Source: Erinaceus europaeus
Lineage: Eukaryota; Chordata; Mammalia; Eulipotyphla; Erinaceidae
Assembly: GCF_950295315.1 (NCBI RefSeq)
Contig: NC_080175.1
Coordinates: forward strand, 84,447,566-84,511,565
Reading direction: 5' to 3'
Length of the DNA: 64,000 bases
In this document: piece by piece, positions 36,410 through 49,004 of the stretch
Layout: every line of letters begins with the position of its first letter
Position numbering within the stretch: position 1 is the stretch's first letter
Translations under genes and position numbers: made by a program
Notes under the pieces: model-generated
What the model was told of the DNA's origin: nothing
Databases searched by the model: none
The model's input: the letters and a program-made list of their open reading frames with translations, nothing else

Positions 36410-36570
36410 TGGTCCAGGAGGTGGCGCAGTGGATAAAGCATTGGATTCTCGAGCATGAGGTCCCAAGTTCAATCCCTGGCAGCACATGTACCAGAGTGAT
36501 ATCTGGTTCTTTCTCTCTCTCTCTCTCTTTTCCTATCTTTCTCATTAATAAATAAATAAATTCTTTTAAA
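36410..36570 (+). mobile_element. tRNA-type SINE, form C, well preserved
   Basis: GTGGTCCAGGAGGTGGCGCA head, GAGCATGAGGTCCCAAGTTC, GGCAGCACATGTACCAGAGT, (CT)n, and TTAATAAATAAATAAATTC. Confidence 0.92.
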
Positions 36571-37364
36571 AAATCTGAATTTATCTCTTAGGAGAAGATT
36601 TTAAATTTCAGTAACATTTAAATACATAAAATCCAGTAATACCATCAATTTATGTAGAAGAATCTTAACTGAATTATCCTGTGATGTGTTTAGATGATAG
36701 TCATGTAAAACAAAGAGAATCTCACCAGCCCTGCTGAGTACATCTCAGGTTTATTACTAGATTAAGAATGCACAGAAACCATCCTGTAGAAATAGAGATG
36801 ACAATTCCTCTGCAATCCTGACTCTTGTCTGGAGTTTATAGCATGCGTTTGGCAACTAGCCAATATGAACAATGTTTAAATTTCTTTACAGCAGGTCAAC
36901 AACTTCCACATCTTCATGAACTTTGCCTACTGTGTTTAATAAAGAGCGAGTCCATGTATTTTCTCACTTCCTGTTCATCACTAGTAAGAACAACCATCAG
37001 CTTTATGAAGGATTTAGACTGCTTCTACTTCCTAGTTTCTTCCCCCACTTTCTCTGCACTGAGCACAGACAGACAGCTATTATCCCACTCATGATCATTA
37101 CACAGATTTGGATATAAAGCAGTATGTTGCATGTCACTAAACCATATCAGCTGTAAATAATAAAATCAAAAGAAATAACCTTGGTAATTGCTTCTGTTAA
37201 TGAACATTGAATTTTTTCAAGAGCTTTACTGTATTAGTGAAGTTTTTGCTTTATGGAAGCCTTTCTATACTGGAAAACTTAATAGGTTAGAAGACATCTG
37301 ACAAGAATACAAAAATTTATAACTCACATCACTAGTAACATCTTCAAAGAAACAACTTCATATG

Positions 37365-37570
37365 GGGGCCAGAAGACACCTGGCTGAACACCCACAATAG
37401 AATATGCAAAGACCCCAAGAGAATACTCAAAGCCCTGGTCCCCACCTGCAAGGTGGTAGCTTCCCGAGTAGGGAAGCAGTGGTGCGAATGTCTCTTTCTC
37501 TGTCTCTCTCCCACTTCCCTCTCAACTTCTCTCTCACTCTATCCAAATTAAATTACATTAAGTTAAAAAC
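37365..37570 (+). mobile_element. tRNA-type SINE, form B
   Basis: AGAAGACACCTGGCTGAACA head, GGTCCCCACCTGCAAGGTGG, CTCTCTCACTCTATCCAAAT. Confidence 0.82.
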
Positions 37571-37619
37571 TTCCATACATGATTCTCATATAGAATAATC
37601 GTATTAGTTACTTAGGAAA

Positions 37620-37650
37620 GACAGAGAGAGAGAGAGAGAGAGAGAGATAT
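37620..37650. repeat. (GA)n microsatellite
   Basis: About 13 GA units. Confidence 0.95.
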
Positions 37651-37964
37651 CCCTACTTACCTCAAAAATTAGAAACTTTATTACCATGTGTTACCTTTCC
37701 AAAATTTGGAAGTTGGGCATTATAGCTATTAAATTACATTGTATCATCCTTCATTCTTAAAGCAAAAGAAAAAGTACAAGTCTAGAGAAGCTCAACACCA
37801 CCTGAAATTCATTTTATTATTTTATTACAAAGCTCAATACTTTAAATTTTAGAATAAAAGTGGCAAACAAACATACTAGTATAACTATTAAAACTACAAA
37901 CATATATGTGCTAAATATATATTAGTAAGAAAATATCTACGTATTGATAGGTATAACATGGATT

Positions 37965-38165
37965 CAGGGATGTCTGCTTGGGCACTTCGTAGAGTGCACA
38001 TGTTACATTGTGCAAGGACCCAGGTTCTAGACCCTGGCCTCCATTTGCAAGGGAAAACTTCTCAAGTGGCAAATCCGTGCTGTAGGTGACTTTCTTTGTG
38101 TCTCTCCTCTCTAAATTTCTCTCTATCTCTTTTCAAAATAAACAAATAAAATATTTTAAAAACAG
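37965..38165 (+). mobile_element. tRNA-type SINE, form B
   Basis: GTCTGCTTGGGCACTTCGTA, ACATGTTACATTGTGCAAGG, CCCAGGTTCTAGACCCTGGC, C/T body, AAATAAACAAATAAAATATT. Confidence 0.85.
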
Positions 38166-40303
38166 GCATGCATATATGCCTCTATACATGCATGTGTATG
38201 CATTGTGTCAATATACATATTCCTGTTTCTACATATGTGTCAACCTGCACAATAAGCAAATACATTAATACCTATGTGTATTTTTTTTTCTATGCGGTGG
38301 TGTTCTGAGCTTTGCAAACCCCAGAATATATAGTAAATATGTCAGCCATCACCAAAATTCACCCCTCATCTGCAACTTGGAGGTCTGTCAAGCTAATAAT
38401 GAAGCATATTGTGCAAGCATACACATCGGCCACATAGCTAGTGTCTTTGAGTCCTGGTTCCCCACTCACCATCTTTCCCTATCAATCATGTCTTCAGTAA
38501 CATCAGGGGCAATAGAAATAGAAGCAGAGGTAATTAAAGGCGTGACTCAGTACCACATGCCCAGAAATTGAGGGCCATATATACCCTGTTATGTAATCTT
38601 GTCCAATTCCACATTGTGGGGGGAAAAGGAAAGTATTTTGATGATGAATAGGAAGGTCTAACTGTCTACGTAATAAATGGTAATCTTTTCTTCTCAGTGT
38701 TAATAAACAAATTGTGCAGTTAATCATTTGGCAGCAACAAATTAAAATTTTACACAATCTGGCGACTTGAAAACATTATTTTATATTATTTAAAAAAAGA
38801 TTTTGTGTATCTGAATCAAACAGACATGAACTTACATCCTGTCACTGTCATGCAGGGCAAATATAGTAAATTCCTGTAGGCATACCCTGGCAAAATATGC
38901 CTAGCAATACTATCTTCATAAGACTTTTGTTGAGAATTAATTAACGTATCAATCACAGAATACACATCAGGCAACAAACAAGTGACAATTCAAATGTATT
39001 TCTGACTTATACTTGAGATCAGATACAATAATCAAGAACAAAGAAAATAAAAGTTATAATTGTGTATTTGTTATCCAAAAGGCATAGTATGAGGACATCA
39101 CTGTCAAAAGAAAGACACATAATTCTCTGCTGTTTGCCAAGAATGCAAACAAAATATCATGACCATGATATGAATCAATTTCCAAAAGGGAAAATAAGCC
39201 ATTAGCCAGAGGTGTACAACCACTTCTGGTACTGAAGGTAGAAGTCAATGTCTATTATGGGTGTCAGAGAGGAGACTTGATGAAAAATGTTAAGTAACTT
39301 CCTCAGTGGCATCCTTAAATTAACCATATAGTGAGCTTACATGCGATATATCTGAAAATGGGTTGTCAACTCAGTTTCCTTACTTACCCAGACTCTAATT
39401 AGCAAATGATAGGGAATTCTGGTCGTACCGTTTTCCACACTCAAGTTCTAGTTTTACTACTTATGAACTATGACCTCAGACAATTGTCCGATTTCTCTAA
39501 ACCTCTAGTTTCTTCTCTTGGATAATGGCGACATGATAGTGCCTTCCATAGAGGTCACTGAGAGAATTAAATAATTTATCAGGCTACATTGCAAGGCCAA
39601 AAAAAAAATGGCTATTTTTACAAGGAACAACTGATGCTGAAGTTCTGTTGTAATTTTCAAAGATAGAACAGTTTTAGAACCCAAAGAATAGGAGTTTTTT
39701 TACACCAAGATTATTAATACAATGTCCTGTAATATATTCACATCTACCTGTCATCTCTGCATTAGGATCACATTACAGAAAAAAAGTGAGTCAAATGTCA
39801 GACTTGATTTCATGTCAGCACATCAGAGTGTCCTAAAAGGGAACTAACTTTGCAACAGCTGTCTGAATGTTTAGCATAAGGAAATACTCTCAGTCTTCAA
39901 ATATTTTCTCTTTGATATCTCTTTTATTATTCTGTTCACATTTTCAGTTCTTGCACTAACAAATTGTCACCATTGAAGGAAGTTTCTTTGTCCAGATCTT
40001 GTCAAGAAACATTCTTTCTCTAGGTTTAATATCCACTTTCTGGTGAATATTCTCGAATCCTGTATTGTTTCTCTGAGTCAATCTTAACTTTGTTTTCCTT
40101 TGATTAGGCATGGCTTTCAAATCACCTAAAACTTCATGTGCCTTCAAATCTACATAACTGTTTAAATAAGTACCAAAAAGGAACTAAACTAAGGTGCAGT
40201 TGCAAGATGTTTTTGGCTGGGTTATAGTTTAGTTTCTATTAATGTAAACATGAATATGAAAAATTTACTCTTTTAGATTTAATTTGCATGTCACTGTAAA
40301 CTG
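38166..40303. other. unassigned AT-rich intron sequence
   Basis: No gene or clear family. GTTCCCCACTCACCATCTTT near 38460 might be a worn SINE body. Confidence 0.5.
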
Positions 40304-40396
40304 AGTAGTTATTCTAAACTAGTTACTCAATCTTAACAATATTGATATACCTATCTAGTTCTTCATTATTGAGGTTTTCCTGTACATTCTAAGATA
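40304..40396 (+). repeat. 93-bp inverted repeat, left arm
   Basis: It aligns without gaps to the reverse complement of 46504-46596 with 4 mismatches in 93. It contains CAATCTTAACAATATTG and TCATTATTGAGGTTTTCCTG. Confidence 0.93.
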
Positions 40397-40734
40397 TTTA
40401 GTAATATTTCTGACTGCTAAACAGTAGATGCCAGTTACAATCCTCTTCTTTACTGTGACAAACAAAAAAGTCTTCAGACATTACTAAAGATCCCCCGAGA
40501 CAAAACCATGCCAGTTGAGCGCATCAGTTTAGGCTTTAGTATTTTATAGTACACAGAAAGAAGCTCTGATACCACTTGATTTCTTATCATTTCTTTTAAA
40601 AATCTAAGTGCTTTGAAATAAAGGAGAACTGCTCTGTTTTGTTCAGTGCCACATTTAAATCAATTATTTGTGAAGTAGGTGTCCATTAGGTTTTTTGTTA
40701 AGAACAACAACAAAAAGGAATAAACAGTGGAATA

Positions 40735-40965
40735 AGGGCCAGGCAGTGGCACACTTAATTGAGCACACACACATTATAGTGGGCAAGGACATGGGTTCAA
40801 GCCCCTGCTTCCCACCTGCAGGGGGGAAAGCTTCACAAGTGGTGAAGGTGAAGATGTCTCTCTGTCTCTGTCCCTCTCTATCTCTCTCTTCCCTCTCAAT
40901 TTCTCTCTGTCTCTATCCAATAATAAATTAACTAGCTAAAATTTTATAAAATAAATAAATAAATA
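40735..40965 (+). mobile_element. tRNA-type SINE, form B
   Basis: GGGCCAGGCAGTGGCACACT head, GACATGGGTTCAAGCCCCTG (B box), CTCTGTCTCTATCCAATAAT, (AAAT)n tail. Confidence 0.92.
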
Positions 40966-41214
40966 ATGGAATACCTAGCTCTATAGACATGAAAACCTCT
41001 CAATTTATGACGTCATAACAGTACATTCTGGTGAGTTTCTAAACAACACTCATCTTTTGTGTCTAGCCCATGTTTCTCCTTTAAGATGGTACTATGACTT
41101 CCATTTTTAAAATAAATTTAGTTAGTATTCCCTCTTAAAGCCAAGATGCTTGGAAGTAACAATAGTATTCTCTCCCTTGCCTTTCAATTCATCACATCAA
41201 TGTTTTACAGGCCA

Positions 41215-41365
41215 CACCAGGGCTATGTACGTGTGAGAGCACAGACCTTGCATGTTGAACCCCCAAAGACTATAAATTCCTTATCTAGACTCAAACTATG
41301 CCAGGCCTCAGCAAGCAGTGCTTGGGTCTCCTTCTCAGTCTTGTCTGGCATAAAAATAAATAAAG
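41215..41365 (+). mobile_element. tRNA-type SINE, form C-like
   Basis: ACCAGGGCTATGTACGTGTG, CTTGCATGTTGAACCCCCAA, and AAAAATAAATAAAGAAGG. Confidence 0.5.
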
Positions 41366-41367
41366 AA

Positions 41368-41552
41368 GGAGGATGGGTGCACCTGGTTAAGTGTGCATAG
41401 TGCCATGAACAAGGACCTGGATCCCACCTGCCAGGGGACCTCAATACAAGTTGTGAAGCAGGTTTACAGGTGTTTCTCTTTCTCTCCTCTTCTCTGTCTT
41501 CCCCTCTCCCCTCAAGTTCTCTCTGTCCTGTCAAATAAAATGGGGGGGGGGG
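41368..41552 (+). mobile_element. tRNA-type SINE, form A, shortened
   Basis: GGATGGGTGCACCTGGTTAA head, TGGATCCCACCTGCCAGGGG, TTGTGAAGCAGGTTTACAGG, C/T body, CTGTCAAATAAAATGGGGGG. Confidence 0.82.
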
Positions 41553-41649
41553 GTGATCATAGCTGCCAAGACTAGTGAATTTGAATAAATAAATTAATAA
41601 TGATAATAAATGTTATATGGAGATAGAATAATGGCTATAAAATATACTT

Positions 41650-41725
41650 TTATGTAGGCTTAGCAGTCCCGGGTTTGATCCCCAGCACTACCATAAACCA
41701 GAGTTGAATAAATAAAAATTAAAAA
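41650..41725 (+). mobile_element. tRNA-type SINE, form C fragment
   Basis: AGCAGTCCCGGGTTTGATCC then CCAGCACTACCATAAACCAG and AATAAATAAAAATT. Confidence 0.7.
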
Positions 41726-43084
41726 CAAAGCTCTTCTTTTGCTCTTTCATATCATTAGAATAAATATTTCATCATCAATATAGTAGTATTATATTGACAA
41801 CAAATGAATCCATATTTGTGAAATATAGAATTTTCAGAGAAGAAAAGAATTCTTTTATAACTATTTATCTATACCAGTTTATTTCTGAGTTTCCCAAAAC
41901 TTTACATATTCTTATGTACTAGTTCAGGAACGCATTCTCGCATCCCATAGCATATGCTTTCTCTTTTCGTGATGAAAGTGGGTTCTCATGTCAAAAACCA
42001 GCAGCTGCTCTCAATTACAGAACTTATTTTTTACCTTTTGTGGCATTGTAACTCACCACTGAACAGAAATTCAGGAATAGTTTACAAGAAGAGTCTTTTA
42101 CTATGAAAAGTCATTGCTACTTATTTATCTTATGTAATACATTAAACCTGTAACTGATTATATGAAGGTTATAGGCTTAGTGATCTCAACTTACCCTGGT
42201 ATACCTGGGCCTCTTTTTACAGAAAAAAAAACCTGTGATAAAAATTTTACATCTTAATCATGTTTCTAACAGGCAACCAATAGCTATCCATCTCAGAGGA
42301 ACATAGGAATAGTGGTAGGATATATATACATATTTAGATAAGGCAAATATCAATACATATATATGTATATATATATACGTATATATATATATATATATTA
42401 TCACAGATTCTATTTCCCTGGGGCATCCATAAATGATTATATAGAGTTCTGTGCCAACAAGATGTTTGTCCACATCCTGAATACCTGACAATGAGAGTTA
42501 TAAAAACAAAAGTCTTTCTGAAGAAAGAAAAACAGAGTATGCTACAATTCTAAAGGAAGATTATTGATATTGTATTAATTTCTCGACTATGTTTCAAAGC
42601 CTTTAGTCAGCTCCAACCAGAAGGGGAATCTAGTGAGAAGTAGATTTTAAATTTTTCAGTGGTTCTTACTTCAAGATCTTATATTTGGCAAATATTATCA
42701 AGATTTATACTTCTTTCCACAATTACTCCATATTAAAGTGTACTGTAAGCTGTCAGGTCTGTGATAGAAACCCTTATTAGCTCTTATAAGTTCTACTCTG
42801 GAACTAGTAAGGGATTGTCAAACTCCAAACACAAGCAGAGTGAGCTGAGATGCTGAAATCCCAGGGGTAAAGGTGAAATATGTTCAATGAATGGACCAGC
42901 AAAGCAATTCTTATGAAATTACCATAGTATTTCACACAAAGTTAGGAAAAATGTCTAGTTGTATTTATTATTTCTAGAAGGGACTGACTAAAAACACCAA
43001 CAAAATAGAAAGTTAATAAATCACTAATCTCTCTGAAGAAACATTATGTGCATTCTGAAAAAGACATATTATTCTATTCAATAT
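41726..43084. other. unassigned AT-rich intron sequence with a TA-rich run
   Basis: A (TA)n/(GTATA)n stretch occupies 42352-42400. Otherwise I see no gene or nameable repeat. Confidence 0.55.
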
Positions 43085-43315
43085 TTTCATTGTATTATTT
43101 TAATTTTTTATCATTACTTGCTTATTAGATAAAGCCAGAAATCGAAAGGTTAGGGGTAAATAGAGAGGAAGAGAGATAGAGAGACACCTGTAACACTGCT
43201 TCACTACTTGTAAAGCTTTCCCCCTTCAAGTGGGGACTGGGAGATCCACCCCAGGTCCTTGCACGTTATAACATGTGTGCTCAGCCAGGTGGCTTAGCCA
43301 CCACCATGGGGCCAC
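43085..43315 (-). mobile_element. tRNA-type SINE, form B
   Basis: TTATTAGATAAAGCCAGAAA, CTTCACTACTTGTAAAGCTT, CCAGGTCCTTGCACGTTATA, and ACATGTGTGCTCAGCCAGGT. Confidence 0.88.
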
Positions 43316-44086
43316 TCATTTTTTAAAATGGAGACTATTTTGTAATATCTTTGTAGTTACAGAGAGCAAGCACATGCAAATGCCTCACAGCATAAGGTAT
43401 AGGCTCTGCCATTCACAGAGCAGGTGCAGATATCGGCATCAACTGGGAAGCTCTGGCATTTTGATGTCTCTCCTTCTCTATTATCTCTCTATGCAAAGCT
43501 TAAAGTGACTTGGGAGTAGAGCTGTGAAATTGTCCACTTTCAGGTTCCCAGCTCTCAACATAATAAATTCATAGGTACATAACTAACTGGCTACAGAAAG
43601 TATACTTTTAACAACAAAGTTCTGATCCTTTTTTGGGAAAAGACTGAAAATGCAAAAGCAGAGATAACTTCCCTATCAGAACTACTTCCATACTGTAACT
43701 GAAATCATTGTTATTTTATTTTCATGGCTTGGATGTTAAGAGTAAATTCTATCATAGGGAATTCAATTCAGATTTCACCATAACAGACTCTCAAAGGAGT
43801 CAAATTATTTGTCTCCAGAAGACTTCATACTTGGTACTTAGATGTAACTACATTATTTGTTAGCTTTTTAAAATAGCAGAATAGACCAAACTTTTAGAAG
43901 TTTACATAATTTAGTATGATAAAAAGAAAGAATATTAGGGCTGGGCAGTGGCACACTCAACAGAGTAAACATTACCATCTGTAAGGATCTGTTGGGGGGG
44001 GTACTACACACCTGCGAGGGTGGGGAGGAAGCTTCACAAGTGGTGAGACATTTCTGAAGATATCTTTTTTTTCTCTCCCTCTCTTT

Positions 44087-45532
44087 TTAATTTTTTTTTA
44101 AATCTTCATTTTTTATTTTTTTTTAATTTATAAAATGGAAACATTGACTAAACCATAAGATAAGAGGGGTACAACTCCACACAGTTCCCACCATCAGAAT
44201 TCCACACCTCATCCCCTCCCCTGATTGCTTTCCTATTCTTTATTCCTCCGGGAGTATGGACCCAAAGTCATTATGGGGTACAGAAGGTAAAAGGTCTGGC
44301 TTCTGTAATTGCTTCCCTGCTGAGCATGGGTATTGACATGTCAATCCATACTCCCAGCCTGTCTCTCTCTTTCCCAAGTGGGGCAGGGCTCTGGGGCAGC
44401 AGGACTCCAGGACACATTGGTGAGGTTGTCTGTCCAGGGAAGTCTGGTTGGCAAAATGTTAGCAACTGGAACCTGGTGGCTAAAAAGAGAGTTAACATAT
44501 AAAGTCAAACAAGTTGTTGACTGATAATGAACCTAAAGGCTGGGATAGTACAGATGAAGTGTTGGGGGGGAGTCTCCCTTTTGTAGATAGCTACTAGGCA
44601 TATTTTAGTTATATTGCAATGGGCCTGTGACTATACTAGTTTTTTTTTTTTCCTGAGCCTGAAACCTGATATACAGGTGGGCCCAAGTTATTGTCTGGGG
44701 GGATGGTGTCATGGCTGGGAAAAGGACCAGAAAGCTGGATCAGGGAAGAAAGTAACTCCCTAATATGGGAAATGTGTTTAAATATTGTTGACTGTAAACC
44801 CCACTGATTTATCTAATCCGGGGCCCATATTCAGCTTAAGAGCCTATGTGACCTCTGCATCCCTGTAGATCTGAGCTCACATTTTGTGATCATGAGTAGG
44901 AATATTCTAAGCTGCACTCATTTCAGGATCCATCTTCTTCAGGTAGAGCATAGAGTATATTGTCCAGCCTCCTTTCAGAGGATAGAATATTCTCTACCGT
45001 TGTTGATCCAAGTTGAGGGCAAGATCCTATGGGGGCCCACACAGGGGCCTATTGTGTTGTCCCTGATAGATATGACTGGTAATATTGGGGAGAGGGACTT
45101 ATTCAAGGTGTAGGCCCATCATCACAATAGTCTACCATCAGTTGGTATAAAATTCAGAATGAAATAGTGTCTACTTAGACTTAAATACACTCCTCACCTA
45201 CTTCCTAGTACACTTCCCTCACTCACTCCAAAGCTAACCTTATCAAAGCAAGGACTGAAAAAGCTGAATAAGGGCAACAGACTGGCATACTTTAAGGATG
45301 ACTCTTTAGTCACTATCAGGCCACCCCATCAGCTAGGGCCCTAGTTGGGGAGTCCTGATATTCCCAAAATTATCTTCATTTAATGGATACAGACAGCCGA
45401 AAATCAAGAGGGTAGAAGGAGATATATAGAGAGAAATACCTGTAGCATTGCTTCACCACTGGCAAAGCTTTCCCACCGGGGACTTGAACCAGGATCCTTG
45501 CACATTGTAATATGTGCGCTCAATCAGTCCTT
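44087..45532 (-). mobile_element. middle SINE of the nest (form B), split by L1
   Basis: TSD TCCCTCTCTTT at 44076-44086 and 45533-45543. Pieces 44087-44111 (tail complement) and 45382-45532 (GGATACAGACAGCCGAAAAT ... CTTGCACATTGTAATATGTG) make one form B copy once the L1 is set aside. Confidence 0.8.
44112..45371 (-). mobile_element. inner 5'-inverted L1 insertion with 10-bp TSD
   Basis: TSD ATCTTCATTT at 44102-44111 and 45372-45381. The T-run after 44111 is the minus-strand poly(A). 44140-45130 is the L1 3' segment on the minus strand. 45130-45371 is an earlier block of the same segment in the opposite orientation (GGCCACCCCATCAGCTAGGG). The two parts meet at adjoining positions of the element, the mark of twin priming. 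Confidence 0.85.
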
Positions 45533-45948
45533 TCCCTCTCTTTCCTCCTATGCCCCCTCAATTTGTATATGCCCCACAAATAAAATAGAAAAAAAGAATT
45601 TTAAAAAAATAAAGGAGAAATGACTGCCAGAAGCAGTGGATTGGTACTGCCAGCACCAGGCACCAACCCCCAGGAATAATGGTGGTAGCAAAAAAAAAAA
45701 GCAGAGCAATACACTACCTGTTATTTTTCAGATCTTTTATAATCTTTATTATTAGTCATTTAATTTGTTCTTTTGAATTTATGAAGTATTTTAGTTGTTC
45801 CCATGAATTTTTTGATACATTATTCATATAATGTGATGTCATATGACATGACAAGTGAACTGTGTTAGAACCTTAGGAAAATATCTTTCTACTAACCTAT
45901 AAAAAATACTCTCAGGTTAAGAGAAAGAGTAGTAAATTACCCATTTTT

Positions 45949-46214
45949 TATTTATTTATTTATTCCCTTTAGTTGCCCTTTTGTTTTATTGTTGTAGTTA
46001 TTGTTGTCATTGTTAAATAGGACAGAGAGAAATGGAGAGAGGAGGGGAAGACAGAGAGGAGGAGAGAAAGACAGACACCTGCAGACCTGCTTCACCGCCT
46101 GTGAAGTGACTCCCCTGCAGGTGGGGAGCTGGGGCTCGAACTGGGATCCTTACCCCGGTCCTTGTGCTTTGCACCATGTGCGCTTAACCCACTGCGCTAC
46201 CGTTGGACTCCCAC
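45949..46214 (-). mobile_element. tRNA-type SINE, form A, 17-bp TSD
   Basis: Exact TSD GTAAATTACCCATTTTT at 45932-45948 and 46215-46231. The whole head, body and tail are present; B-box region GGGGCTCGAACTGGGATCCT in antisense. Confidence 0.97.
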
Positions 46215-46503
46215 GTAAATTACCCATTTTTAAAGGAAATGACTTACAATTTAACTTTCTGAATAGAAAATTGATGATTCTATGACTAATGGTAGATAAC
46301 CAATATAAAGTATAATATTAACACTGTATGAAAATTCTGTAATTTTACTAACATTTACTATGTATAAGAATATTTATAACATTTATAAAACTGTCTATAT
46401 TTTTTAGGATACTTTACAGTGGTTCATTAGTGATCATTTAACTTGTTATTATTGAGGCATAATAATAACAGTTAAATGTATATAAGAAGAGTATATACCC
46501 ATC

Positions 46504-46596
46504 TATCTTAGAATGTAAAGGAAAACCTCAATAATGAAGAACTAGATAGATATACCAATATTGTTAAGATTGAGTAACTAGTTTAGAGTAACTACT
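46504..46596 (-). repeat. 93-bp inverted repeat, right arm
   Basis: Reverse-complement partner of 40304-40396, 89 of 93 bases matching, no gaps. Similarity stops sharply at both ends. Confidence 0.93.
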
Positions 46597-47410
46597 TATA
46601 GATGGTAGATATAAACCTTTCTACTCTCTAATCTTAACAACGCTCCTAAATATATATGCAATGAAATCAGCTCTGACTGTTAACGATGACCTGATTTCTA
46701 GGATGTAAGTTATAAAGAATGTACATTTCTATACTGTATTTTAAAAATGTGAATTCAGTGCTTTACTTTATATGATTTATTTGTATGCAGTCTCAAAATT
46801 AACCATATGCCTATATAAATGACACACTAAGTGAATTATCTTATTTTACATAGTATAGAAGAGTAAATACAATATTACTGTTTAAATAGTGGGTTTTCAT
46901 AATGTTATTCAAAGTTCTCATCAATATCACATTGCACATCATATAACATACGTGGCAATACTTCATACAGTTTATACTGTCTTCTTCAAACCATCTGAAC
47001 GATTCCTGAAATTATATATAAACTACTTAAAATGAAATATAGTTAGATATAAAGAGTCAATCAAAATGAGCTGACATATACTTTGCTGACTTCATTACTT
47101 ATTTTTGATACATATCCTTACATCAAAACATAAATTACTATCACATCTTCCCAATTATAATTGAATACTGGCACACATAATATAAAGTATTCTAGATTTA
47201 TAGTTTTGAAATACCTCAATTTTATTATGCCATTGGTTTGTTTTATATAAAATTAGTTATAACCTGCAAATTTATTATGATAGTCAATATAATATAAACA
47301 TGGTCATCTATAAATTTAAGACTTTTTTTGAAAAAAAAAAATCAGTAAAAAAAAAAACCTGCTTCAGGAAAAATTAAGAGACTAGACCTGATGTGAAAAT
47401 GTGAGTGGCT

Positions 47411-48967
47411 TGAGAAACTTTGAGACATACAATTGATTTTCCCCCTCTCATATTAATTAACTACTGATTTATATGTCTACATTTTGCTAGGAGTGTACAT
47501 AAACACCATTCTCACCACCAAAGGACTGTGACCCATCCCTCCCGCCCACTCCCACCCCCCACTGGCCCAGGAAGCTGCATGTCTACCCCTCACCACTGGG
47601 TTTTTACTTTGGTGCCCTACTTACAATTTGATCAGGTCCTGCTTTTAGTTTCCCTTTCAGATCTTCTTAGTCAGCTTCTGTTGATGAGTGGGATCATCCC
47701 ATACTCATCTTTATCTTTCTGGCTTAGTTAACTTAACATAATTCCTTCTAGCTCTGTCCAAGATGGGTCAGAGAAGGTGGGTTCATTGTTTTTGATAGCT
47801 GCATAGTATTCCATTGTGTATATATACCACAGTTTTCTCAGCCACTCATCTGTTGTTGGGCACCTGGGTTGCTTCCAGGTTTTAGCTATTATGAACTGTG
47901 CTGCTATGAACATAGGAGTACACACCTCTTTTTGGTTGGGTGTTATGGAGTCCTTGGGGTATAAGCCCAGGAGAGGAATTACTGGATCATATGGAAGGTC
48001 CATGTCATGTCTAGCCTTCTGAGAGTTTTCCAGACTGCTCTCCACAGAGGCTGTACCAATTTACATTCCCACCAGCAATGTAAAGGGTTCCTCTGTCCCC
48101 ACATCCTCTCCAGCATTTGTTGCTGCTGTCCTTTTTGATGTATGCCATTCTTACAGGAGTGAGGTGGTATCTTAGTGTTGTGTTAATTTGCATTTCTCTG
48201 ACAATCAGTGACCTAGAGCAGTTTTTCATATGTTTGTTAGCCTTTTGGATCTCCTCTGAGGTGAATGTTTTGTTCATATCCTCTGCCCATTTTTGGATGG
48301 GGTCATTTGCTTTTTTGGTGCTAAGTTTGCTGAGCTCTTTATATATTTTGGTGATTAGTTTCTTGTCTCCAGTTTCTGTAAGAGAGAGCTTCTGTGCACA
48401 TGTATCCATAAACTACTGCAAAATATATACCTGAAAGCAGTAGTACACTAGAGTTTGCAGTGAGTACCTCCCTAACACTTCCTCTCCACTATTCCAAGCT
48501 TGGGATCCATGATTGCTCAACAAATTGTTTGGCTTCGTATGTTAACTCTCTTTTCAATCACCAGGTTCCAGATGCCACCAGGATGCTGGTCAGGCTTCCC
48601 TGGATTGAAGACCCCACCAATGTGTCCTGGAGCTCAGCTTCCCCAGAGACACACCCTACTAGGGAAAGAGAGAGGCAGACTGGGAGTATGGACCGACCAG
48701 TCAACGCCCATGTTCAGCGGGGAAGCAATTACAGAAGCCAGACCTTCTACCTTCTGCAACCCTCAACGACCCTGGGTCCATGCTCCCAGAGGGATAGAGA
48801 ATGGGAAAGCTATCAGGGGAGGGGGTGGGTTATGGAGATTGGGTGGTGGGAATTGTGTGGAGTTGTACCCCTCCTACCTTATGTTTTTGTTCATTAATCC
48901 TTTCTTAAATAAAAAATTAAAAATAAATAAATAAATAATTCATTTCCAATTAAAAAAAAAAGAAAGC
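47411..48967 (+). mobile_element. 5'-inverted L1 insertion with 14-bp TSD
   Basis: Exact TSD AAATGTGAGTGGCT at 47397-47410 and 48968-48981. The left part (47411 to ~48400) is L1 in reverse: minus-strand frames 48011-48409 ([40 protein letters not shown]) and 47728-48045 (DLPYDPVIPLLGLYPKD, KLWYIYTMEYYAAIKNNE) are the ORF2 C-terminus, then ~300 bp of 3' UTR. The right part (~48400-48900) is the sense L1 3' segment ending in a poly(A)-rich tail. A shift between two ORF2 frames and the 5' truncation make it inactive. Confidence 0.88.
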
Positions 48968-49004
48968 AAATGTGAGTGGCTGTTAACTTAGAAGTGAAAT
49001 AGAA

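Larger units (their letters stand above)
43940..45690 (+). mobile_element. outer SINE of a three-deep nest (form B head, form A-type extension)
   Basis: The left piece (43940-44075) has GGCTGGGCAGTGGCACACTC and GTGGTGAGACATTTCTGAAG. The right piece (45533-45690) has CTCCTATGCCCCCTCAATTT and ends AGCAGTGGATTGGTACTGCC ... GGTAGCAAAAAAAAAA. They are parted by a minus-strand SINE that itself holds an L1. Confidence 0.78.

Noticed and set aside
47728..48409. L1 ORF2 frames as a functional gene
   Set aside because: Only the C-terminal part is present, in two different frames, inside a 5'-truncated and inverted insertion.
48460..48934. Two overlapping plus-strand frames of about 145 codons
   Set aside because: Both lie inside the L1 3' segment. 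Their parallel frames at 49200-49550 and 2914-3201 show that they are repeat-derived, not genes.
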